This document shows positions 12,001 through 25,807 of a stretch of DNA of 64,000 nt, piece by piece. The notes beneath the pieces were generated by a model, which was not told where the DNA came from, ran no database searches, and was given only the letters and a program-made list of their open reading frames with translations. The position numbers were made by a program, and so were the translations under genes. Numbering within the stretch: the first letter of the stretch is position 1; every line of letters starts with the position of its first letter. Source of the DNA: Blattamonas nauphoetae. Its lineage: Eukaryota > Preaxostyla > Oxymonadida. The stretch covers positions 56,217 through 120,216 of the forward strand of contig JARBJD010000231.1 in NCBI GenBank assembly GCA_033064195.1, written 5' to 3'.

Positions 12001-15000
12001 ACGGAACCACAATGTGCTTCAGACATCTCTCGGAGAGCAGCTTATGGAGTGCTTTCTGGATTGTGCGTGGATGATGATGAGAACACAGAACGCGTTGTTT
12101 CTCTCTTTGGACGACTGCAGAAAAGAGAGGAACTTCGGAAGAGCACATTAAGGACCTTCACCCACAACCCGATTTCAGACAAGAAGAGCACAGTTGGCTA
12201 TTGTGGATTGGAGAATCTGGGCACGATCTGCTACATGAATTCGTTCCTCCAACAGCTTTTCATGCACCCGTCGTTCAGATCTGCCGTTCTCAGCCGGATG
12301 GATTACGATGCGGAGAATGAGCGGATCAATCAGGACATGGCGAAGCAACTCGAAGACGACGACGATCCGATCCCGCAGGAGCCATTCGCACAACTAGCCT
12401 CGTTCTCCGAATCTGATTCGGTCTGGACCCAACTCCAGTACCTCTTTTCTCGTCTCCAATCGTCTCAAAGAAGAGCGGTAGAGATGTCGCCGTTCTGCTC
12501 CCGTTTCACAGACTACGAGGGACGCCCTGTTTCAACGCATGTCCAAATGGACGCATCCGAATTCCTCGTCCAACTTTTCGACAAAATTGAAACTCGCTGC
12601 CGAGCAAACCATTTCAGCAATGTTGTCAACGATTACTTCGGAGGACACTTTGCTCAACAATTGATTTGTGAAGAAGGACATGTCAGCGAGAGGCCAGAAG
12701 GATTCCAGTTCATCTCTCTCGACGTGAAAGGAAAGAAGAACCTGACAGAATCGCTCAAATTTTTGTGTGCTGGGTGTATTCTGGAAGGCGACAACGCATG
12801 TCGATGTGAGACATGTGATGCGAAGAAAGCAGCAGTGAAGAGATCGGTATTCAAAACGTTGCCAGATACGATCATCTTTCAGTTGAAGCGTTTTGAATGG
12901 AATTACACCACATTCGAGCAGTACAAAGTGACTGATGAATTCAAATTCCCATTTGGCGACGAACTGCTTGACATGGAAGGCTTTGTCAAGGAGAGTTTTG
13001 AAAGGAGAGAAGCTCAGCTCTCAACCGACCACCTTTTTGAACGTGTCCGGACGAATGAAGGGTTTGACGAGAAAGAAGGGACCATATATTCACAACGGCC
13101 ACAGACCCCACCCAGCTCACAGAACACGCAGCCACAATCCTCTTCAGCGACGGAGGAGAAATCTCCATTTTTGTATCGCCTCGCTGGAATTGTGGTTCAC
13201 TCCGGATCAACAGAAAGTGGTCATTACTATTCATATATCAGAGACAGGAATGAGCCGCACAACTGGCTGTGCTTTAACGATGCTTCTGTTTCGTTGTTTG
13301 ACGTTGGAAGGATCCCTGAAACTTGCTATGGTGGAAAGAAAATGACTCAGAGATGGAATTCGCAGGCCAAAATGTATTATGATGTGGAAGAGGACATCTC
13401 ACACTCAGCGTACCTTTTGTTGTACGACCGAGTCTATCCTGAGATTACAAAGGTTGCTGAAGAAGACACTGCAGTGTCTGAACAAACCACAGATCAAGTG
13501 GGAGAGATCACGGACCTCACAGAACATGTCCAACTTGTACCAGTGAGAAAGTGCATGGATCTTCTGGAGAAAGAGATCTGGCAGGACAATGTTGAATTCT
13601 TCCACGAATTTCACATTTACAATCCGGAGTACTCGTCGTTCTTAGCAGATCTTGCAGATCGAACAGGAATTCAGAATCTGGCTCGAGTCCGCGTTCCAAA
13701 CGACGGAAGAGTTATGACCATGTCGGAGATGGTCCCAGTTCTCAGAGATGGAGCGATGGAGGACTTGTTTGATCAGACCCAACTTGCTTCATTGTTCATC
13801 TCGTCGTGGATTTCGTTCTTGTTTGAAACATACATCCATCAATCCACCAAGCCACTCTTCCTCTTCTGGATGAGAACGATGGAATCGATCTGTGCATGCA
13901 GTACGAGCACCAGTCTCCACATCGCTTCCAAGTTGATCGAACAATGTGAGCACTACTACCCTGACACGCAATCACGCCTTCCTTTCCTCTACTCTGTGTT
14001 TCTTTTCTCAATGCAAACTGACACAAGAATGGCTGTTGCTAAACTGTTGTACGTGATCTGTCGAACACTTCTTGTAAATGGTGTGAGGGAGGAATATGAA
14101 CTGAGAGAGAAGGAAGCTCTTGCGAAGGCTGCTGAACTTGCAGCTGCCACAACACCATCACCATCAGACACTCCTTCCTCATCTCAACCATCACCACCAG
14201 TGGCATCTCCTGATGCTCTGGGTGAAGCTCTGAATGAACCAAACCCAAGAGTGATCCATGATGACACAGACAGCACTGATACTCACATCGAGACAGCACT
14301 CTTCCCAGTCCCTCTCATGCCTCCTCCAAATCCTCCAAACGAGTTCGGGATTGTTGACGAGTCACCAGTCAGCCCGTTCTGTCAGTCCATCTTCACAGAA
14401 CACCTCCGTTCAGGATCGCTTTCAATCCTTCAATCTCTTCTCGCTGCGATCATCAATATTTTCCCGCTCAACCAAAATCGCAGCACATCTCTAGCACCAC
14501 TCTTCCTCCTTCTTCGAGACTTTGCTTCACTTGGCTCATTCGCCTCTCTCTTGCTTCTCTCTCTCGATTTCCCTGTCCGAGCCACTGATTTCATGCTTGC
14601 TTCAAAATCTCCGTTCGGTGTTGGCCGCGCAATGGAAGACTATCACGCCGGACAAGACAAGGCACACTATTCCACAAAGCGAAAGGCCGGAACTTGGTCT
14701 CACACTGTGAACAAAGAAGGTTGGTGTGCTCTGATTGCGGCCGTGTCGACCACCGTCTCCTTTTCTCTTCCTGCTTGCCAGAAATGTAAGTCGGAGTTGA
14801 AAAAACGGAAGAAGAATAGAGAGGTTGCAGACACGAAATTGTTCATTGAGTTTCCGGAGGACAAGGCCAGTCTTATCTTCGAAACGTCGGATCATGTCCC
14901 AGTCCCGTACGAGCCAACGTCAATCGCAACACCAATCCTTCCTTCCTCTTCGTTCTCAAAGCAGTCAGGACCGTTGTTCTTCGCTCTTGCGGCTGCCCCT

Positions 15001-18000
15001 GCTCGTCGGTTGACCACGGCCGTGATGGATCCCATTCGGAACAGGGACTTGGCAACAATTGTTCTGTCTAATAGCTATGCCTGGAAGGAGTATTCAGCAG
15101 CAATTATCACATGCACAGTGCTCACTGGCGATTCGGTTGAAGCATTCCTTCACATTGACAAAGAGTGGATGAGCGAAGTTACAACTCCTCAAATGACGCA
15201 ACTTCTCAACATGCAGTTCTGTTCAATTCTCGAGACTTTAAAGAGACGAGCAAAACAAGCAGCCGAAACCGATCCGACAATCACGGAGCAGAACATACGA
15301 CTTCCCTCAGCGGCTCAGGCCATCATCAAAAACCTGGCCCATCTCGCTGGACTCGAATCGACTCCTCAGAAGTTGTCTTTCACCATCCTCAGTGCCCTCG
15401 CGGCATTCTCTCGGATATCAACACCAATTCGGAGGTTTATTGGGTTGAATTGTGACGAGGAGATCATTGACATGTTGGTTGTTCCCAAATCGTGGAAGGT
15501 TCGTGAAGCAGCGGGAAGGTTGATTCGATATCTGTGCCTTCTCGAGCCAACTGCCGAAGAAATGGAGGCCAGGAAAGAGATGGAAAGTGGGAATATGCCG
15601 ATTGGAGCTGACGGGACATACAACCCTGCGCATCTCACAGACTTTTCATCAATTATCTCCACTAGCCTCTTCGAGACACACCTCATCGACCAAAAGAAGG
15701 CTGCTGTTGATATGGTCAAACTGAGATACACTGGCGCCGAAGTCGGAGAACAGAGACTCGCATACAGTGCATTCCCACCGTTCTCGATGGTTGGGATGCA
15801 GAAGATGGCCCGCATCGAAGGTGGATCACGAGCAATGGACTGGGTTGGGTTTGGACGAGAAGAAGACAAACGCATGAAAGAAGGTGCGTTCCGCGACATT
15901 GAAATGATCAACGTTCAGACAGAACGAGAATGGATGCGAGATCTCTCTGAACTTTCTGGAATCTCTGTCACTCTCCCTGCGGCCCCACCAGAGCCTCCAC
16001 AAAGCAGATTCCACTATGCACCTGAACGAGCTCCTGAAAGCCCCTGGACAGTCCGAGGAAAATGGATTCAGACAGCTGTTGAGGATGTGGCAGGAACGAT
16101 GGACGAATACAACATCTTCGCAGAACAGAACTTGCAAGGTGGGCTGTTTGGCCTGCAGAGTGAGTTCCACCCGTCAATGTCATTTTTGTCGAGAAGTGAA
16201 TGCGAAGATTTGGCCGTCGCCAAAGAAACACTTTGGCGTGATTGGATTTGGACAGAAAAGGTCATTGCTGGAACACCGATGGCTAAAGAGACTGTTGAAC
16301 AGTTGGCAAATGAATCAATTGGGGAGCTAATGAAAGTGAAGCAGAACCTTTACTTCTCTCGACATTGCATGCTCTCGTCATCTCTCCTCACTCGCGATCC
16401 ACGCCTCTCCACGATTGTGACTGGGCAAGTACAGTTCCGAATTGATAATGAAATCCACTCTCGATTCTTTGATTTAATCCTTGACGAGTACAGGTTCACT
16501 AACAAAATGGCCACTGACATCCAACAAGCAAAACTCCCTCCGCTCGACGAACAAAGTGCTGTGACGTTCGACAACGTTTCTCGAAACCCGCACAAATTCG
16601 AGACATTAACAAACATGCTGACATGGCTGGTACAGACTGGCGGATCAGTCGAATCTGCAACTCAGGTCATTCCCACAATACAGCAATACATCAACTATGT
16701 TGTAAGTAGACAGATATATGCTGATTGGAGTGTGATGTCATGTCTTCACTTCTACAAACTTATGATTGCTAAAGCCTCGTCAGAATCTCGTCTCCGAGCG
16801 ATTTCCACAACAATGGCAAACTCGCCACACTTCTTCTCGAATTATAAACGGAGTGTCTCGTGTCCTGCCAACCAGGAGAAGGCGACTCCATTCTACTTTG
16901 AGGACGAATTGATCCATGCTGCTTGTTCAGTCCAGTTCGAAGTTTGGAAAGTACTCATTCCGTATCGCCAACTCGAAGAACACCAAATTGCAGAGCTGGA
17001 AAACAGCGAAGACGCCACGAACAGAGATAGAGCACAGGAGAAAAAGAAAAGGCTCACGAACATCCCAACACTCGGTGAGCTGCAAACAGCAATAATGGGC
17101 TTCATCAGCTCCGATTATTTCAAATGGTACTGTCAACGAGCCTTCGCAGCTCCAACACAATTCCCACGCACGACCTCGATTCTCCTTCAACTCTTCCGCT
17201 TCTTGTCGCTTCTGATTCCAACTGCTCGTGCGGTGACGATCACGTTGATTCATCATCATGAACATGAATGGCAATTGCCAGTTGTCATCTCAATGCTAGC
17301 TTATTCATTTATTCATATTCGTCAGATGGATCAATTCGTCTGGAATGGAACATTGGTCTCGCAACCGCAGAACTCTCTTTCTACTCCAAACACTCCTTTC
17401 CTCTCATTTCATGGTCAAGACGTTCAGTTCATTCTTCCCAGTCTTGTGGTTATTCTGTTCCGAACAATGGCTCATTCACTCGCTCTTCCAAACTCGAAGC
17501 AAATCGCATGGTCGAACGACGATCCCTCACATGTACTCTTCTTCGCCCCTCTGATCCTCTCAGCCTGCTTCTGTCAACTCCTCAATAAACGAGGCCTGAA
17601 TGAAAAGGCTCGAGTCCTCAACGAGTGGGCCGGAAAAGATCTTGCCTTCATCCTCCCAGCATTCAATGCACCGACACTCTCTGAAATGAGACTGGAGACT
17701 CAAGCTCGCATCGAACTCGACGTACGACCGCTCATCCATCTTTGTGAAGAAGGATATCCTCCACTCGTCCGACTGTCTGCTCTAAACTGTTTGAATATTC
17801 TGTGCCCAATCGTCACGGGACTGGACACTCTCCTTGTTGATGGCTTTATTAGTGGCATCGAACAGCAGAACACAATTTCTTCTCGATTTACTTTCCACGA
17901 TCCACGAACCCTCGAAACTCTTCTCGATCGGTCTATCCCGCGATCCGCGATAGAACCAGCTGACTCGACAAATCAATGTCCTCTCACTCTCCGCAAATCT

Positions 18001-19128
18001 GTCCACGCCACGACACTCTTCGTTCCTCCCACTCTCGCTTCTTCGGCGATTCGAATATCTGATTCTGAAGCTTGTGCGGTTCTTGTTGCAGACAGCGTCT
18101 CCCCACACATGATCTTCCCTCGTCTCTCCATCACCTCTCCGTATAACCCTGTTCTCTCCCACCGAATGCTGACCGCCTCCACTCCTGAACTCAGCGCCAG
18201 ACTCCGTCGCGACATCGATAATAGCGAGATTGGAACAAAGATGAATTATGGCCTCGCTGAATCAGCGTTCTACACTCTGATCACAGCGACTAACATAATG
18301 ATGCATACTCAGTCGTATCGAGAGTATCAGAACAGCGCAAGTCTCCCTGATCAAGACTTCCCAGAAGTCGGGTTGCTCCAGAGGATCTTTTGGGATGTGA
18401 TTTTGATCGCGCTCTGCTCTGCACTTGGCCATTCTGCCGCGACGGAGGAAACGAGCATCGACGACATCATCAGCGTCGGTCTCAACACTCAATTCGATCA
18501 ATCTTTTGTGGAAGAATTCCCACTTCTGAACATTGGGAGGTTCTTGGAGGGTATCATCCCATTCCCCAAAAGCTCCTTCTCTGTCATCTCAGGCCTTCTC
18601 TTGCCTGCCACAACACACTCCCTCACAATCTTCAAACATGCCTCCATCACTCACCTTCTCTCCGACGTTCATTCCAACTTCCCCGACCCGTTTGGAGCCA
18701 TGCCGTATGCTCTCTACCTCGTGCTCTTTGGACAGCTCGAGTTGACACCAACGACTGACGGACAGACTGGAATCTCCCAACTCCGCATCCAGCAGCCTCT
18801 CATCGATCTTCTCCGCCAGTTCCTCACAGTTGAGAGCAATCAAGTCTCTGATACTTTGTCGTGGAAACAAATCTTTACAACTGGGTTGAACAAGAGAGCG
18901 GACAGAATCCTGGAACGCTTGTCAGCTGGATTTAATCAGCCACAGCATGCACTTTCGTTCATTCGTGCTGCCATTCAACCGTTTGTGTATTTGATGGGGT
19001 TGAAACATGAATTATCAGTGAACAAGGAAAACCTCACAGAAGTCTTACGACATCTCCGGGAATCTGACGCTGAATCAGTCAAAGATCTTATCGGTGTTTT
19101 GGAAACGTGGCTGGATATTGCCGCTTAA
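6025..19128 (+). CDS. giant ubiquitin-specific protease (C19 family, USP9X/USP24/USP34-like)
   Basis: The proposed start is ATG 6025; exons 6025-6064, 6107-6187 and 6274-6418 lead into one continuous exon from 6450 to 19128. Total is about 4,314 residues, longer than human USP34 (about 3,546). The USP catalytic domain lies mid-protein: Cys box GLENLGTICYMNSFLQQLF with the catalytic Cys at codon 12229-12231, a zinc-ribbon-like CAGC...CRCETC near 12,770-12,820, and His box VHSGSTESGHYYSYIRDR at about 13,190-13,245. WLCFNDASVSLFD and CYGGKKM follow, the latter like USP9X CFGGEYM. Flanking regions are helical-repeat-like with Pro/Ser/Glu-rich linkers (8100-8220, 9520-9660, 14,140-14,340). It should remove ubiquitin from substrates; targets unknown. 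Exon structure before about 6760 is uncertain: around 6540-6660 another frame looks more protein-like. Confidence 0.85.
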
Positions 19129-19246
19129 TCCGCACTTCATTTCCGACTTTATTCTTTTTCCGACTTCATTCATTTCTTTTCACGAAGGAGAAGAAACCCA
19201 ACGACCACCAGGAATGATAATGGGTCAAAATTCGATTTTCTTCTGT

Positions 19247-19859
19247 ATGGCGACAAATGCTTCGTCTGCCAATGACGGAACAAGACAAAAGCTTGTAGAA
19301 GGTTATCATCATGGAGAAGAAGGGATAGACTCGTTGGAACGCTCATTACAACTCGCAGAGTATGTTTGAGAGTCCTTCTTAGTATAGCACTTCGCAACTT
19401 TTCCCCATCACTGTTGCTTCTGTATCGTGCTTTTTCATGAATTATTTTCATGGATTTTCTCCTTATTTTACTAAAATTTACCTTCTCAATCTTCGATCTC
19501 TTTTTCTCTTACTAATTCAAGTGAAATCGATCAGAACCTAGATGCAGGTGCACAAACACTTGCTCAGCAAGGTGATACTCTGAATTCTGTTGAGAAAAAT
19601 GTTGGCATTTTCCTCTTTGATCACTTTTCTCCATCCCTCAAAAAACTCACGTTCTCCAACTCTATTATACGTATTTCTCGCCAAAACTGTTAAGCTTGAT
19701 GATATTGACAGTAATTTGGATAGGAGCGAGTCAACTCTTAAGCGAATTTCTCTCAATATCTGCTTGAATAAGTTCTTCATTATTCTCTTGATTTCTCTCT
19801 TTGTTCTTCTAATCATCGGCTTCCTTGTCCTGGGGATCATCAATAAAACACGACGATGA
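19247..19859 (+). CDS. short tail-anchored Q-SNARE, Vti1-like
   Basis: Exons 19247-19359, 19522-19600 and 19695-19859 give 118 residues. The protein is a SNARE coiled coil (DEIDQNLDAGAQTLAQQGDT, then NLDDIDSNLDRSESTLKRI). A C-terminal hydrophobic anchor of about 25 residues (FFIILLISLFVLLIIGFLVLG) and a short basic tail INKTRR follow. A Gln sits near the middle of the heptads, as in Q-SNAREs. The closest pattern I recall is the C-terminal half of Vti1 (Qb), but the Vti1 N-terminal three-helix domain is absent, so it could be a Bet1-like Qc SNARE or a short divergent form. Such proteins drive fusion of transport vesicles with Golgi or endosomal membranes. The ATG at 19247 was preferred; an in-frame ATG 33 nt upstream is possible. 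Confidence 0.75.
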
Positions 19860-20056
19860 TCTATGTTACCACAACACAAATCTTCTTTCCAATTCTCATG
19901 CCTTTGCATCTTAAATCTTAATTTTCACATCATTCCTTCTTTCTTCAACTCATTCGGAGACTAATTAAGATCAAAAGTCATATCGCCATTGTTGTCACGA
20001 ATCATAGAACGTTCCTTCTTCAACCAGTGCGATCATACCAGGATTTATTTCCGGAA

Positions 20057-23000
20057 ATGTCTGGATCGCCACAGACATCTTCTGGCTCAAGCGATGAGTT
20101 TAACCTATTTGAGGCGATGCTTTTTCTTTCCTTCAAAACTGTTGATTCACAACTCCCCTCTGATTCGCCTCATCCATCTCAATCCACTTCACCCATGCAA
20201 ACTGCTCAATCTCCGACATGCAACCAAGCCAAAAGTGTTTCTCCGACATCATCACCTGTTGTTTTATTTGTTTATTCGAAAATGGGAAAAATTCTTCCTC
20301 CTAACATCGGTGATTTCTGTTTCCCTGAACTTCACACATATCCACATCCTGACTATCAACCTAAGTCTGCCTTTCCTTTATGTTTCATCTTTTCTCACTT
20401 TATCTGTTCAAACTACTTGGGTTAATCCTCTTTTTGCTTGCATAGTGACTTTTTTGTGTTCTGTCTCACGTCAATGGATAACCGGCGGTTATTTGGGTAC
20501 TCTCACCGTTTTACTTTATTCTCAAATCGACCACCAGAGTGCATCACATTTATGTCGTATCACTACTATCCAGAAACGATGAAAGACTTGATCAACCTTC
20601 TGATGTCTTCACTCAATCATTCATCAACGTACCGTGAAGCTCCTGTTCTCTCCTCTGCGCTCCTTGAACAACTCTTCACCCCCATCCTTTCAGCAATTCG
20701 ATCACCGAAGCCAACACCAGTTCCAGGTAAACCGTTTTCTATCATGCTCCCCTCACTCGATCCCCGCGTGAAAACGCCACTGGAATTCACACTCACACGA
20801 CCAGATGAAACATATGGATTTTCCTCTCAAATTGATCTCACAAATCTATTCCAGTTCTTTTCACCATCAAAAATCATTTCTCTCCATCTCCACATGCTGA
20901 GAGAGAAAAAAATCATCATAGTGGGTTCATCTCTCTCACAGGTCACGGATATATGCATCTCGCTTGTGACCCTTTTCCTTCCCTTTGAATGGGCTCACAT
21001 TTTCATCCCAAACCTTCCCACAAACATGGCTGATTATCTAAGCACACCAGTTCCTTTTTTGATGGGTTGCCTCAAGGAAAGTGTTGCGGGATATGAGGAG
21101 CTGATGCTTGGTGCTCTGATTGCGGATGCTGATAAAGGTGAACTGTATTTTCCAAAAGATGAAGAAGCAAGTGACATTTTGACGGATGGGAGCGTCTATG
21201 CGCGCATCAAGCATGTAGATCGACCATTTAAGGTTCCTGAACATTTGGTCACTTTGAAGAAACCAGTTTTGAGCTATTACAAGGTTTGTTCTTCAAGTTA
21301 TTCACATACTTCCTCCTATACATCCTTCTCATATAGCATTACCAGTCTACAGTGTCTCTTCATCGTAGTCTTCATTCTGATTACATCCAGATCAAGCAGA
21401 AACGCTTGAATCCATGGGTATTCTCGGTCAAAGTGATCACTCGATTCCTCTACTTCCATTGTCATATATTCCGCCAACTTCACGATGAAGGTGTTATCCA
21501 AAATGGAGAAATTAACTATGACGCATTTGTGAAGGCTGGAGAAAAGGATTTGAAGCCATTTTTGGTGGAATTCACGAAGACATCAATCTGTCAGGAATTT
21601 TTCGAGAGATACCAGTGGGTGATCTACGAACGGAGGAGAAAAGACTTAAAGGAGATGGGACCTTTTCAACGCGGATCACTCTCCCAGTTTTTGACCAAAG
21701 GCAACAGCGAACCCGCCCTTGTCAGGTCTGTCCTAACTCGATGGCATATCCCCTTCTTTCTTCCTTCTCTTCTTCATTATCTTGTGTTTCTCCATTTTCT
21801 ATTGTTTTATGTGATTTTCATGCTCAGTACTCACCCACCAAAGGTACAACAACCACGTCCGAAACCAACATCGAATGTGATGAACAGGAAAAGTTCTATC
21901 TGGGAGAAAATTGCAGTATTTGAAACACAGCCAGTTATTGAAGAATCGAGGGAGAGAAAATCGCCATCTGACCAGCAACATACCTCACTGCGGGTATCGT
22001 CACTTGTCAGCGAAAGGAACAGGATCACATCGCCTGTTCCATCCCCACCTCATTCCTCTCGCTCATACACTCTTCCAACTTCAACTCCAGCACTATCTCC
22101 ACTCTCCTCAACCAACCCACTCTCAGCCTCGAGCCATACTCCGACTTCAAACCAGAGAACATCAACGTTGGCGAGCAGGTTCGAACAGGGATCAGCCAGG
22201 TCAACATTGGTGACAGACTGCCAAAAGGAAACGACACGACCGATTGAGTCGACTAAAAAGGAAGAAACTCTGACCAGAGAAGCACCAGTGAGAACAAATG
22301 AGACACCAAAATCCCCAAACACTGATGGATGGCAAAGCATCCGGCCGTCGGATTTGATAAAACGGAACAAATTAGGGGCGAATTGGATGCAGAGAGATGA
22401 TGACAATCCAGTCAACTCTCCGCCAGGGTCTCCGCGAACGTCAATTGGGGTCACTTCCCTTAACAATTCGCAGGGCTCGTCCCTCTCTCGTGACGCCTCA
22501 CCTTTCTCATCGCCATCATCTCCTGCTTTGTCGTCGTCCCGCACAACACTCCCAACATCTCCACTTGCCTCTTCATCCCCTCTCCAAAACTCAAATCGAA
22601 CGAATTCTCTCCCAAATTCAAATTCTGCTCCGACTCTTCCGGTATCCATCTCCACTCATTCGTCCACACAACCATCCACTCGTAATTCATCAGCCCTCTC
22701 GTCATCAGCAATCGCTGCTGTCGAGGATGAGCCACAACCTTCCAAAAGCACATCACCTGTCGAAAATCCATCACCAAACCCTCGTGCTCCAGAAACTTCA
22801 GCTGAACCAAAAGAGGAGAACCCGCTCGTCCGAGTGTCTGGAGGAGCGCAAACAGAACGGAAGGAGCCAACCCTTCCTCGACGCAAGCCGCCTCCCCCTC
22901 CGCAGAGGCCAGCACCTGTGGAGAAGAAAGAAGAAAAAGAGGAGAAAAGTCAGACACCAACATCAAACTTACCAACATCTGATGAATATGCAAAGGAACC

Positions 23001-23199
23001 AGGAAAGGAACAGCAGAGTGAGCGAATACAAATTGATGTGGAGCCTGAGCGGGAGAGGGAACAGCCTCGTGTGCTCATCCAGGATTCTCATCGTGCTGTA
23101 ATCGACATCGCGACACAAGAGCTAATCAGGATCAATAACCCCAAAGACATGAAAAATGACACTATTTTGGAGGGTATTTTGATGAAAGTTTTGCAGTAA
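20057..23199 (+). CDS. DENN-domain protein (probable Rab guanine nucleotide exchange factor)
   Basis: Exons 20057-20364, 20446-21283, 21391-21725 and 21828-23199 give 950 residues. The uDENN part has VLFVYSKMGKILPP, DFCFPE and FFVFCLTSMDNRRLFGYSHR. The cDENN core has FSIMLPSLDPR, LTNLFQFFSPSKIISLHLHM, EKKIIIVGSSLSQVTDICIS and LFLPFEWAHIFIPNLPTNM, the classic cDENN signature. A dDENN-like stretch follows (DLKPFLVEF...FFERYQWVIYERR). The last 450 residues are Ser/Pro/Thr-rich and probably disordered, with a polyproline segment (RRKPPPPPQRPAP) that could bind SH3-type domains. DENN proteins catalyse GDP release from Rab GTPases in membrane traffic. Start could also be an in-frame ATG at 20027. 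Intron phases agree at all junctions. Confidence 0.88.
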
Positions 23200-23428
23200 C
23201 AACACTGTCTTCAATATTATTCAACATCTTATTTTGTTCTGTTTAGACAACGTGTACTTAATTTTCTAATGTCTTACTGATTCATTTCATCGCATTATTT
23301 TCAAATTCTTGTTCTGATTATGATCAACTTACTAATATCGCAGCATTCCTGATGGGACAGTTCGAATTGTTGTGAATGTTGGGATGATCGGCTCGAAGTC
23401 AGTTCGATTTGAGGTTTTGTGAGGCTGA

Positions 23429-25591
23429 ATGAACACAAAATCCGGTCTACCTGGAAAACCATCCATGAAAGTTTCAAATTTTTGTTCTCAGCAATCAACA
23501 ATTCTAGGGGAAGTCAGGTTCGGACCGCGGAAAAGAACCTGGAGAAAAACACTCTAGCGGACACAAAGCACAAATTGACAAACAACCTTTGTCAGATATT
23601 ATGGTGAGAGTGGCACCCAGAGCCATCCAGACACATCGTCATTCATCGGGTCCAGTTTCTAACAAACCTCAAATCAAACTCATCCCAACCTTTCATGGTC
23701 TTCAATTCTTTAATAATCACACATCGACCCTCTCCTTCTCTCCATTTATCTCAAAAATCTGGTATTTTCATTCTCATTAGACACTCCACCAACTGAGCAC
23801 AATGCAATTTTCATTCAGAAGCTTGAACAGTGTTGCTACATCTGTGATTTTTCGCCCGATACCCCACAAGCGGCTGTTGTTGACCGTGATACAAAAACGC
23901 GATACTTGAAGGATATGGTTGGATATGTCACAAATCACCGAAATGTATTTCCAGAAAATACTTGGGCTCCAATCATGAAAACAGTGTGCTTTAAACCACT
24001 TTTATCCCATTTTCAGGTCTCTGTGAATATCTTTCGGCCTCTTCCAATCTCAGAAAAACCTCCATCTCTTTGTATTTTTTTCCTCTTTCTTTTCACAATT
24101 CAACTCTAGTAACGGATGCCGACGAAGACGAGCCTTTCCTTGACCCTGCCTGGATTCATTTGCAATATATCTATGAACTTCTGTTTCGATTTGTTTTGTC
24201 CACTGAAGTTGACCCAAAGGCCGCCGTGAAACTTTTCCCTCAAGAATTCATTGCATCTATCATTAACCTCTTCGATTCTGAAGATGCACGCGAAAGAGAC
24301 GGTCTGAAGTCAACTCTCCACAGAATCTATTCGCGTTTTTGGCCGCGTCGTCCTTTTATTCGCAATTCAATCGCCCTCAAGTTCCACCGATTTGTATTTG
24401 ACCAGATTCCGTTCAATGGGATTGCTGAATTGCTCGAGATTTTGGGCTCGATCATTCATGGGTTTGGAGTTCCTGTCAAGCAGGAACATCGTGACTTCTG
24501 CAAGGCGACACTTCTCCCTCTCCATAGTGCGTATGCCTCCCATATATTGTCATTTTTCTTCCACCTCTGTTTTATTGTTCAGACCAAAAATATCCACCTT
24601 CCATATCCAACTCAACAACTGCATGATTCTCTATATCGAGAAAGATCCAACTTTGGCAAAACCCATTCTGGAGTCGCTGATCCGCCATTGGCCAAAGGTC
24701 AATTCACAAAAACAAATTCTCTTTCTTTCGGAGATGGAAGATATTATCGACAGTCTTACGCTGGACGACCTAATTCCCATTGCTCCGATGATATTCAAAA
24801 AAATAGGAGAATGCATCGCATCGCCTCATTTCCAAGTCGCAGAAATTGCTTTGACTATGCTCTCAAACAATTATATTATTTCACTTATTTCAACCCTTCG
24901 ACCCACCATCTTTCCACTCTTGTTCAACCCTCTTTCACAGAACACCAAAACTCACTGGAACAATTCTGTGATCTCCCTCACCTTCTCAGCGCTGAAACTG
25001 TTTATGGAAATGGACCAGAAACTTGTGGGGCAATGTGCAGCTCAATATAAGAAGAAACAAGAACAAGAACACCAGCTTCGACTCGCGAGAGATAAACAAT
25101 GGGATGTGGTGGACAAGCTAGCAAAATCACGTAGCAAAGGTGGATACGTTGAGGAAACCGGAAAGACCTCCCCAACACCAACAAGTAAACCACCGTCTCC
25201 GCAATCTTCAACCGCCAGTTCAGCTCGCTCAACAGGAGCCACTTCATCTATACAAAAACGAAATTCTCAGCCATCTGTTCGAACAACACAACAATCACAA
25301 CCTCAGCCTGCTGTTCCAACTTCTTCTACGCACCAAACCCCTCAAGAGGAAACCCAGAAAGAGGTGGAAAAGTTAAAGGTTTCCAAGCCTCCTTCTCCAC
25401 ATGCAGCAGCTCCTCGTCGCACCCCAACTCAAACCCCAACAAGCTCCACGACTACAGCAACTCGTAAACCTACAAAATCTGTCCCATCGCCCGCAGAGTC
25501 ACCGGGCACAGGTTCCACAGTCAGACCTCCATCAACGGGGACATCACGCAGCAAAACAGGATCTCTCCATCAAACATCCTTGAAGAAGTAG
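23429..25591 (+). CDS. PP2A regulatory subunit B56/B' family
   Basis: Six exons, 23429-23470, 23508-23697, 23781-23983, 24017-24071, 24110-24530 and 24583-25591, give 639 residues with all phases consistent. The conserved B56 core is clear: SVNIFRPLP (B56 SVNLFRTLPP), DEDEPFLDPAWIHLQYIYE, LFDSEDARERDGLKSTLHRI, NGIAELLEILGSIIHGF, SPHFQVAEIAL and THWNNSV...ALKLFMEMDQKL. B56 subunits are curved HEAT-like repeats that direct PP2A to substrates with LxxIxE motifs. The N-terminal 70 residues and the Ser/Pro/Thr-rich C-terminal 190 residues are poorly conserved tails. The first intron (23471-23507) was inferred because only that splice joins an ATG to the conserved frame without a stop. Confidence 0.93.
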
Positions 25592-25807
25592 ATTCTTTGA
25601 TCCCACTTGAACACTGGAAATATGAAATCTTGTTTTTCCATTTCACAAAATCTTTTATTCTCGTAGTGACGTTCTCATAGCAGATACATTGGTGTAAAGA
25701 ATATATTTTTCTGAAATTAGTAATCGACAACTTGTCTTTAAAACGTCTTTCGAGATGTTTTGATGACATGAGTGGAAAGTTTCGTGTTGTGGGATTGATC
25801 TTTCAAG

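Noticed and set aside
6400..19128. Dozens of shorter ORFs on both strands within the giant protease exon
   Set aside because: They are shadow frames; only the long plus-strand frame carries the USP boxes.
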